From positions 1 to 5,298 of the forward strand of contig WLKR01000102.1 in assembly GCA_009701115.1 (NCBI GenBank): a stretch of 5,298 nucleotides of DNA, in the 5' to 3' direction. A program made the translations under genes and the position numbers. This DNA comes from Actinomycetota bacterium. Its GTDB lineage: Bacteria > Actinomycetota > Acidimicrobiia > Acidimicrobiales > RAAP-2. Of the stretch, positions 1-5,298 are shown one piece after another (positions within the stretch are counted from its first letter, which is position 1; the number at the start of each line of letters is the position of its first letter). The notes beneath the pieces are model-generated. The model saw only the letters and a list, made by a program, of their open reading frames with translations. It ran no database searches and had not been told where the DNA came from.

Positions 1-309
1 ATTGCCTTCGAATCGACTTACGAGGACATCATCAGGGGCGTCGAGGAACAGCAATTTCGCGATGAAGCTTTGAGCGCGTAGGTCTTCTATCGTTCTAATC
101 AATTGCTCAGGATCGACACCACCCGAACGGCCAACGATGAAAGCCAATCCCGTCGCCTCCGAAATGCCAGGTGAGGCCAACTCGGACACTCGAGAGATCA
201 GTTCGAGGGGCAAATTATCGATGACTGACCATCCCGCATCCTCAAGAGCTGCCGAGACCGTGGAACGACCGGCACCTGACATTCCGGTCACGATAAGAAT
301 CTCATTCAT
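1..309 (-). CDS. rapZ: RapZ/YvcJ-family nucleotide-binding protein, N-terminal part (3' end outside window)
   Basis: These are the first 103 codons of a P-loop protein of the RapZ (YvcJ) family; the frame is open to the left edge. It starts MNEILIVTGMSGAGRSTV. The Walker A motif is GMSGAGRS (residues 9-16), followed by the family signature ALEDAGW and DNLP (32-35: Asp, Asn, Leu, Pro). FLDAPDDVLVSRF (88-100) matches the conserved FLDA-DD-LV-R strand. Family members bind ATP and GTP. The E. coli protein is an RNA-binding adaptor that controls GlmZ turnover; the role in Actinobacteria is much less clear, so no precise function is assigned here. Two motif changes are visible. The Walker A lysine is Arg15, as I recall for actinobacterial homologues. 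The usual DVRS motif reads VGRS (59-62). The ATG at 309 is 8 bases inside uvrC, with a strong ribosome-binding site at 318-327. In Actinobacteria yvcK and whiA usually follow, but they are outside this window. About the first third of a normal-length protein is present. Confidence 0.93.
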   Translation of the reverse strand, partial: MNEILIVTGMSGAGRSTVSAALEDAGWSVIDNLPLELISRVSELASPGISEATGLAFIVGRSGGVDPEQLIRTIEDLRAQSFIAKLLFLDAPDDVLVSRFEGN

Positions 310-2161
310 CTGGCACGCTCCCCTTCTCTAGACGCGGAACACCCGTCTCGTGCAGATGATCGTAGAGCGCTCGCGCCACAGCCGCCGGGAGCCATCCAAG
401 GTCCAACAATGCTTCGATCGAGAGCGCTCGGATGGACTTCATCGAACCAAATGTGTCGAGCAGCTTCTTCCGTCGCGCTGGCCCAAGTCCAGGGACGGTA
501 TCGAGCGTGGTGCTCACCATCGAAGCACCTCTTTTAGAGCGATGAAAGGTAATGGCGAAGCGATGCGCCTCGTCACGGAGTCGCTGGAGCATGTAAAGAG
601 CCTCCGAGCCGCGATCTAGCCGAATAGGAAGAGAGCTACCGGGGCGATAGAGCAGCTCTTCACGCTTAGCCAAGGCCACTAGTTCAACGGTTCCTGACAA
701 GCCAAGATGTTCCACTGCGTCAGTAGCCGCTGAGAGCTGAGGCAGTCCTCCATCCACCACGATTAAGTCTGGACGAGGGAACCGAGGGTCCTCATTGCCA
801 GGCAACAGGTAGTGCAGCCTCCGCGTGAGAACTTCCCTCATTGCCCCTGCATCGTCATTACCTAATACCGTCTTTACGTTGAAGTGTCGATAGCCGGACT
901 TCTGCGGAAGACCATCGACTATCACCACCATTGAGCCCACGTAATTCGTTCCTTGAAGATGGCTCATATCGAAGCACTCGATTCGATAGGGCGGCGTCGA
1001 CAACCCGAGGGAAGCACCGAGTTCAATAAGCGCTTGTGATCGCACGTTGTGGTCACTTTGGCGACGTAGTGAGTCTCTTTTAAGTACCGTAGCGCCATCG
1101 GATTCGCCAAGCTTGATGACCGAGCGCTGCCGGTCTCCCCTAGGTCCAGAAACTCTGACGACATGTTCCGATAACGAGGATAGGTAATCGCCGAGTAGCA
1201 CGGTATCGACAAGTTCAACATTCGTAATCACGTGGTCGGGCACCGAATCTTTTTCATAGTGGCCGACGATAAATGTCTCGACGACGTCGCTGCCACTGGT
1301 GTCAAAGCCCACGTCGAAAAGCTTGTTGGCACGCCCCACAATTCGACCGTGTCGCACGAAAAAACAACTCACTACGGCTCGAGCGTCCGCTCGTGAGACG
1401 GTGATGGCGTCAAGGTTGGTTTGATCGTCAAGCACCACCAGTTGCTCCTGGGAGGCCTTTTCCAATGCAAAAAGAGCATCTCTAGCTCGGGCAGCAGCCT
1501 CGTAATCACGCGAATCCGACGCCCGCTGCATCTCACTTTCGATTCGATCGCGTAATTCTTTGGATTGACCAGAGAAAAACTTAACGAATGTCGATACGAG
1601 GTTGTCGTAATCAGTCTTGTCAACTGCCCCTACGCATGGTCCGGAGCATTTGCCAATGTCGTACAGCAAACACGCGCGTCCCCTCCGTTCATGAGCCTGA
1701 AACTTCGCAGTTGAGCAGGTCCTCAACGGAGCAATTTGTAGAACCTCGTCGAGCATTATTCGAGCGCTTCGCGCCTGAATGAACGGACCGAAATAACGCA
1801 CACCTCGTTGTTTGGCAGATCGGGTCATGAACGGTGTCGGAAATGTCTGCCTCATGTCCACCGCCAGATATGGATAAGACTTGTCATCCTTCAATCTGAT
1901 ATTGAATCGTGGCTGATGCTTCTTGATGAGATCATTTTCAAGAATGAGTGCGGCGACCTCAGTTCCAGTTACTATCCACTCAACTTCAGCGGCCATCTCC
2001 ATGAGTGCAATCGTCTTCTGGGTCATCTGTTTTGGGGAACCGAAGTAACTGCCCAGTCGACTGGTTAGATTTTTGGCCTTGCCTACGTAGATGACCGACT
2101 GGAACCGATCACGAAAGATGTAGCAACCGCTTTCAGGCGGAATACCCAAGGGCTTTTCCAT
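302..2161 (-). CDS. uvrC: UvrABC system protein C, excinuclease nuclease subunit
   Basis: UvrC makes both incisions in nucleotide excision repair. The domains run in canonical order over 619 residues. The N-terminal GIY-YIG nuclease (about 9-88) has GCYIF, IYVGKAKNL, Arg35, Glu75 and Asn87, and makes the 3' cut. A four-cysteine cluster (149, 164, 172, 176; spacing 14, 7 and 3) matches the known [4Fe-4S] ligands. A UVR motif (about 201-236) binds UvrB. The RNase H-like nuclease, which makes the 5' cut, has Asp398 in FDMSHLQG, Asp436/437, Asp470 in VVDGG and His533 in DEAHRF. A helix-hairpin-helix region (about 552-610) ends the protein; its first hairpin VPGLGPARRKKLL is clear, the second is divergent. 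The frame is open up to 2287, but those 42 extra codons overlap uvrA and do not resemble UvrC. The ATG at 2161, giving MEKPLGIPPESGCY, is therefore the start. It lies 4 bases after the uvrA stop with only TAGG nearby as a ribosome-binding site, suggesting translational coupling. The 3' end overlaps rapZ by 8 bases. Confidence 0.98.
   Translation of the reverse strand: MEKPLGIPPESGCYIFRDRFQSVIYVGKAKNLTSRLGSYFGSPKQMTQKTIALMEMAAEVEWIVTGTEVAALILENDLIKKHQPRFNIRLKDDKSYPYLAVDMRQTFPTPFMTRSAKQRGVRYFGPFIQARSARIMLDEVLQIAPLRTCSTAKFQAHERRGRACLLYDIGKCSGPCVGAVDKTDYDNLVSTFVKFFSGQSKELRDRIESEMQRASDSRDYEAAARARDALFALEKASQEQLVVLDDQTNLDAITVSRADARAVVSCFFVRHGRIVGRANKLFDVGFDTSGSDVVETFIVGHYEKDSVPDHVITNVELVDTVLLGDYLSSLSEHVVRVSGPRGDRQRSVIKLGESDGATVLKRDSLRRQSDHNVRSQALIELGASLGLSTPPYRIECFDMSHLQGTNYVGSMVVIVDGLPQKSGYRHFNVKTVLGNDDAGAMREVLTRRLHYLLPGNEDPRFPRPDLIVVDGGLPQLSAATDAVEHLGLSGTVELVALAKREELLYRPGSSLPIRLDRGSEALYMLQRLRDEAHRFAITFHRSKRGASMVSTTLDTVPGLGPARRKKLLDTFGSMKSIRALSIEALLDLGWLPAAVARALYDHLHETGVPRLEKGSVPDE
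318..327 (-). promoter_or_regulatory. Ribosome-binding site of rapZ inside the 3' end of uvrC
   Basis: On the minus strand the sequence reads AGAAGGGGAG, followed by 8 bases and the ATG at 309. It is a purine-rich Shine-Dalgarno match, the strongest at any gene start in this window. It fixes the rapZ start and lies entirely within uvrC codons for the Glu-Lys-Gly-Ser near its C-terminus. It suggests that rapZ can initiate on its own rather than only by re-initiation after uvrC. Confidence 0.75.
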
Positions 2162-2165
2162 GAAC

Positions 2166-5009
2166 CTAACGCTTCGCGGCCTTAGCCTTGGGTAGCACCG
2201 CGCGCAATACTTCTCCTGTGGCAGTCTTAGTTCTCGCCACTTGCTCGGGCGTCCCAACTGCGGTGATTGTGCCGCCGCGCTTGCCACCCTCGGGCCCTAG
2301 ATCAACTATCCAATCGGCCGTTTTAATGACGTCAAGATTGTGCTCAATCGTCAAAACCGTGTTGCCCTGATCAACCAACCGGTGAAGAACGGTCAATAGT
2401 CGGTCTACGTCCTCAAAGTGCAGCCCCGTGGTTGGTTCATCCAGTACGTAGAGGGTATGCCCAGTCGCCCGGCGCGCAAGTTCCGTGGCCAGCTTCACGC
2501 GCTGTGCCTCTCCACCTGAGAGCGTGGGAGCGGGTTGCCCTAATCTCACGTAGCCCAGTCCAACGTCAACCAGTGCTTGGATGTGCCTTGAAATGGTGGG
2601 CTGCTTGGAGAAGAAATCCAAAGATTCAGCTATTGGCATGTTCAGTACATCGGCAATTGATTTACCCCGGTAGAGCACTTCCAAAGTCTCTCGGTTGTAC
2701 CGACTCCCATTGCAAACATCGCAGTTCACATAAACATCCGGAAGAAAGTGCATCTCAATTTTAATAGTTCCGTCACCAGCGCAGTTTTCGCAACGACCAC
2801 CCTTCACGTTGAATGAGAACCTGCCTTGCAGATAGCCACGGGTTTTAGCCTCTTGGGTCTCAGAGAAGAGTTTGCGGACCTTGTCGAATACTCCGGTGTA
2901 AGTAGCTGGATTCGATCGTGGCGTACGACCAATCGGCTGCTGGTCCACGGCGACTACCTTGTCGAGAAATTCAATTCCCGTGATGGCCGTGTGTTCTGCG
3001 ACCTGCACCTTGGCACGATAGAAGTGCTTTTGTAGACCCGCAAGTAAAATCTGATTAATCAATGTTGACTTACCGGAGCCAGACACTCCAGTTACAGCGA
3101 TAAAGCGACCAAGGGGGAACTCTGCATCAACACCTTGAAGATTGTTAGCACGAGCACCAACAACATTGAGAAATCCCGCCTCAACGCTTCGACGGGATTT
3201 CGGAACTGCAATGGTCTTCTTGCCTGAGAGGTATTGCCCAGTGGAAGATTTTGGATTGACTAGAAGACTTGCAACGTCTCCGGCATGCACGATTTCTCCA
3301 CCGTGTTCGCCCGCTCCAGGTCCGATATCTACGACGTAATCAGAGAGGCGAATCGTCTCCTCGTCATGTTCAACGACAATGACGGAGTTGCCGAGATCGC
3401 GGAGGCGCTCCAAGGTCGATATGAGCCGTCGATTATCACGCTGGTGGAGACCAATAGATGGTTCATCGAGGACGTAGAGAACGCCAACGAGATGCGAACC
3501 AATCTGGCTTGCTAGTCGGATGCGTTGAGCCTCGCCGCCCGACAGTGAAGCTGATGCCCGACTCAACGTGAGGTAGTCCAAGCCGACATCTAGAAGAAAG
3601 GTCAGTCTCTCGTTTATCTCTTTCACTACCTGTACTGCAATCTTTGTGTCGCGCTTGTTTAGTTTTAACGAACCGAAGAAGGCAACCGCCTCATCAATCG
3701 TGAAATTGCTGACTTGAGCGATGTTTGTGTCGGATATCAAAACGGCCAAGATTTCTGGTTTGAGACGTAAGCCGTTACAACTTCTGCATTCGACCTCGCG
3801 CATGTACTGTTCAGCCTGGTCGCGAGACCAGTCCCCCTCAGCGTCCTGCCATTGCCGTTCTAGCCAATGGACGACGCCTCGGAACTGCGCCATAAAACTC
3901 GCCGATCGGCCATTCTTTTTCTTGTACTTGTACTCAAGCTTCTCGCCATCAAGGCCGTGCAGGAGAAGCTCGCGATCCTCATCTCGGAGTTTCGACCACG
4001 GTGTGCTGGCGGAGAACTCTCCAAAATCACAGACGCTGCGCAGGAGTCGATCAAAATAACGGGCGCGCTGACCGCCCCAAGGTGCGATTGCACCATCAGC
4101 CACACTCAACGATTCATCAGGGACCACTAGTTCGGGATCTACCTCAAATCGGGTACCAAGTCCCGAGCACGTACCGCATGCTCCATATGGCGAATTGAAA
4201 GAGAAGTCCCGCGGAGCGAGTTCAGTGAAACTGATACCGCAAGTCGTGCATGCCATTGATTCGGAAAATCTCTGCTCCGGTCCACCGTCGAGATCATGGA
4301 TAACCACAATCCCCTTCGCGAGACGAAGAGACGCCTCAACTGACTCGGTTAATCGTTGGCGTATCGTCGTTTTCAAAACAAGACGGTCAACGACAACTTC
4401 GATGACGTGAGTCTCATATCGAGCGAGTTTTATGTCCTTACGATCAGACAGCTCGTGCACTACACCGTCAACCCGGACACGAGAAAAACCCTGTGCCGCG
4501 AGATCGTCGAGCAACGTGGAGTACTCGCCCTTACGGCCCTCCACAATGGGCGCTAAAACTAAAAACTTGGAGCCCGCTTTACCATCAAGAACCCGATCAA
4601 CGATTTGCTGCGGACTCTGCCGTGACACCTCAAGGCCACACTTTGGACAGTGGGGCACACCGATGCGTGCGTACAGAAGCCTGAGGTAGTCGGACACCTC
4701 AGTAATCGTTCCAACCGTGGAGCGGGGGTTCCTCGACGCGGTCTTTTGGTCTATCGATATCGCCGGTGAAAGACCCTCAATGAAGTCAACGTCCGGCTTG
4801 TCCATCTGACCGAGGAATTGCCGGGCATAAGCGGAGAGACTCTCAACATATCTACGCTGGCCTTCGGCGTAGATCGTGTCGAAGGCCAAAGATGACTTCC
4901 CAGATCCAGATAGTCCGGTAAATACCACGAGTTTGTCGCGCGGAATTTCAAGACTGACATTTTTTAGATTGTGGGCGCGGGCACCCTGAATGCGAATTAG
5001 GTCAGCCAT
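2166..5009 (-). CDS. uvrA: UvrABC system protein A, excinuclease ATPase subunit
   Basis: UvrA is the cytoplasmic dimeric ABC-type ATPase that recognises distorted DNA and loads UvrB. The 947 residues fit the usual 940-950. There are two ABC modules. Module I has Walker A GLSGSGKS (32-39), signature LSGGEAQR (489-496), Walker B LYVLDEPS (511-518) and switch His548. Module II has Walker [10 protein letters not shown] (641-649), signature LSGGEAQR (830-837), Walker B LYVLDEPT (853-860) and His890. All three zinc sites look intact: Cys121/124 with Cys408/411, Cys254/257 with Cys278/281, and Cys740/743 with Cys763/766. The UvrB-binding and signature insertions lie in the first half. The ATG at 5009 is chosen because MADLIRI aligns with the typical UvrA N-terminus. 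A TTG at 5030 would add seven residues but has no better ribosome-binding site. The site for the ATG is weak (GAG only 3-5 bases upstream), so translation may be coupled to uvrB. The lysine-rich C-terminal tail (KAKAAKR) is ordinary. No motif residue is missing. Confidence 0.99.
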   Translation of the reverse strand: MADLIRIQGARAHNLKNVSLEIPRDKLVVFTGLSGSGKSSLAFDTIYAEGQRRYVESLSAYARQFLGQMDKPDVDFIEGLSPAISIDQKTASRNPRSTVGTITEVSDYLRLLYARIGVPHCPKCGLEVSRQSPQQIVDRVLDGKAGSKFLVLAPIVEGRKGEYSTLLDDLAAQGFSRVRVDGVVHELSDRKDIKLARYETHVIEVVVDRLVLKTTIRQRLTESVEASLRLAKGIVVIHDLDGGPEQRFSESMACTTCGISFTELAPRDFSFNSPYGACGTCSGLGTRFEVDPELVVPDESLSVADGAIAPWGGQRARYFDRLLRSVCDFGEFSASTPWSKLRDEDRELLLHGLDGEKLEYKYKKKNGRSASFMAQFRGVVHWLERQWQDAEGDWSRDQAEQYMREVECRSCNGLRLKPEILAVLISDTNIAQVSNFTIDEAVAFFGSLKLNKRDTKIAVQVVKEINERLTFLLDVGLDYLTLSRASASLSGGEAQRIRLASQIGSHLVGVLYVLDEPSIGLHQRDNRRLISTLERLRDLGNSVIVVEHDEETIRLSDYVVDIGPGAGEHGGEIVHAGDVASLLVNPKSSTGQYLSGKKTIAVPKSRRSVEAGFLNVVGARANNLQGVDAEFPLGRFIAVTGVSGSGKSTLINQILLAGLQKHFYRAKVQVAEHTAITGIEFLDKVVAVDQQPIGRTPRSNPATYTGVFDKVRKLFSETQEAKTRGYLQGRFSFNVKGGRCENCAGDGTIKIEMHFLPDVYVNCDVCNGSRYNRETLEVLYRGKSIADVLNMPIAESLDFFSKQPTISRHIQALVDVGLGYVRLGQPAPTLSGGEAQRVKLATELARRATGHTLYVLDEPTTGLHFEDVDRLLTVLHRLVDQGNTVLTIEHNLDVIKTADWIVDLGPEGGKRGGTITAVGTPEQVARTKTATGEVLRAVLPKAKAAKR

Positions 5010-5033
5010 ACTCTCGAAGGCTACCGTCAACTC

Positions 5034-5298
5034 TCAATCAAAAGGCAGGTTCAATTCGTCATTGCTCAGTCTCTGAAGACTGTGAATCTCGTCTCGGAGA
5101 CCCGCCGCCTCCTCGAAGCGCATCTCCTCAGCGGCCTCGAGCATGGCCTTTGTAAGCCGACCCACTTCACGTTCGAGCTCTTGGTCTGAAAGTTCGAGCC
5201 GTCTGGGCGAATTCGATCCAGTAGCTGGGCTCCCACCACGTAGGCGACCCAGGATGTCGGCCACAGCCTTGGAGACAGTTGTTGGCACAATGCCGTGC
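5034..5298 (-). CDS. uvrB: UvrABC system protein B, C-terminal part (5' end outside window)
   Basis: UvrB is the damage-verifying helicase-like subunit of the UvrABC excinuclease. UvrA loads it onto DNA, and it then recruits UvrC. Only the last 87 codons are present; the frame is open to the right edge. The fragment begins HGIVPTTV, matching the conserved end of the UvrB helicase core (usually EHGITPKT). A polar linker rich in Gly, Ser and Pro follows (fragment residues about 20-33). The UVR motif comes next, at about residues 39-75 (bases about 5183-5073), with the hallmark pattern of Leu, Glu and Met spacing, FEEAAGLRDEI, and a coiled hairpin. This motif contacts the matching UVR motif of UvrC. 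The protein ends LNLPFD and stops at TGA 5036-5034. The GTG at 5288 is internal, not a start. The gene is followed after 24 bases by uvrA on the same strand, so the two are probably co-transcribed. Identification is firm from the UVR motif plus context, although the helicase motifs are not in view. Confidence 0.95.
   Translation of the reverse strand, partial: HGIVPTTVSKAVADILGRLRGGSPATGSNSPRRLELSDQELEREVGRLTKAMLEAAEEMRFEEAAGLRDEIHSLQRLSNDELNLPFD

Noticed and set aside
137..331. Plus-strand open frame of 64 codons opposite the rapZ start
   Set aside because: It is fully antisense to the conserved rapZ Walker A region and the uvrC end; nothing supports it as a gene.
2162..2287. N-terminal extension of UvrC by 42 residues, starting at 2287
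   Set aside because: It lies in the 3' end of uvrA in another frame, its Arg- and Pro-rich sequence does not resemble UvrC, and the conserved UvrC N-terminus begins right at the ATG at 2161.
2507..2521. Small inverted repeat (CTCTC, 5-base loop, GAGAG)
   Set aside because: It falls in codons for the invariant LSGGEAQR signature of uvrA, has no following T-run, and is short enough to arise by chance.
2432..2764. Plus-strand open frame of 110 codons opposite uvrA
   Set aside because: It is antisense to the highly conserved second ABC module of uvrA, with no recognisable domain and no start signal, so it is a shadow of the coding strand.
3721..4059. Plus-strand open frame of 112 codons opposite uvrA
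   Set aside because: It is rich in Ser and Arg, as expected from the complement of uvrA codons, with no recognisable family.
5010..5030. TTG start for uvrA at 5030, three bases after the uvrB stop
   Set aside because: The family N-terminus aligns from MADLIRI at 5009, and the TTG has no properly spaced ribosome-binding site.

Overview
The window carries four genes, all on the minus strand and packed almost without gaps. In the direction of transcription (right to left) they are the 3' end of uvrB, complete uvrA, complete uvrC, and the 5' part of a RapZ/YvcJ-family nucleotide-binding gene. Together uvrB, uvrA and uvrC supply the whole UvrABC excinuclease of nucleotide excision repair. UvrA and UvrB find the lesion, UvrB is loaded onto the damaged strand, and UvrC binds UvrB through their UVR motifs and cuts on both sides of the damage.

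Layout: 5298-5034 holds the last 87 residues of UvrB, ending in its UVR helical hairpin. 5033-5010 is a 24-base gap with no visible promoter or terminator. 5009-2166 is uvrA (947 aa). After 4 bases comes uvrC, 2161-302 (619 aa). The rapZ-like gene starts at 309, overlaps the end of uvrC by 8 bases, and runs out of the window at base 1. The junctions (24-base gap, 4-base gap, 8-base overlap) fit one polycistronic transcript whose promoter lies beyond the right edge. No RNA genes, mobile elements, CRISPR arrays, terminators or stretches over 300 bases without a gene were seen. I saw no LexA-type GAAC-N4-GTTC box.

The organism is probably an actinobacterium of moderate GC content (about half by eye). 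The uvrC-rapZ pair normally precedes yvcK and whiA in Actinobacteria, so those genes may lie just off the left edge. The RapZ Walker A motif has Arg in place of Lys (GAGRST), which I recall from actinobacterial homologues such as that of Mycobacterium tuberculosis. The UvrC cysteine region and the moderate GC make a non-classical lineage such as Acidimicrobiia possible, but this is inference.

This is mostly conserved housekeeping sequence, and I do not see an undescribed system in it. The points most worth a second look are the complete uvrBAC-rapZ arrangement, the altered nucleotide-binding motifs in the RapZ-like protein, and the ribosome-binding site for rapZ buried in the end of uvrC.
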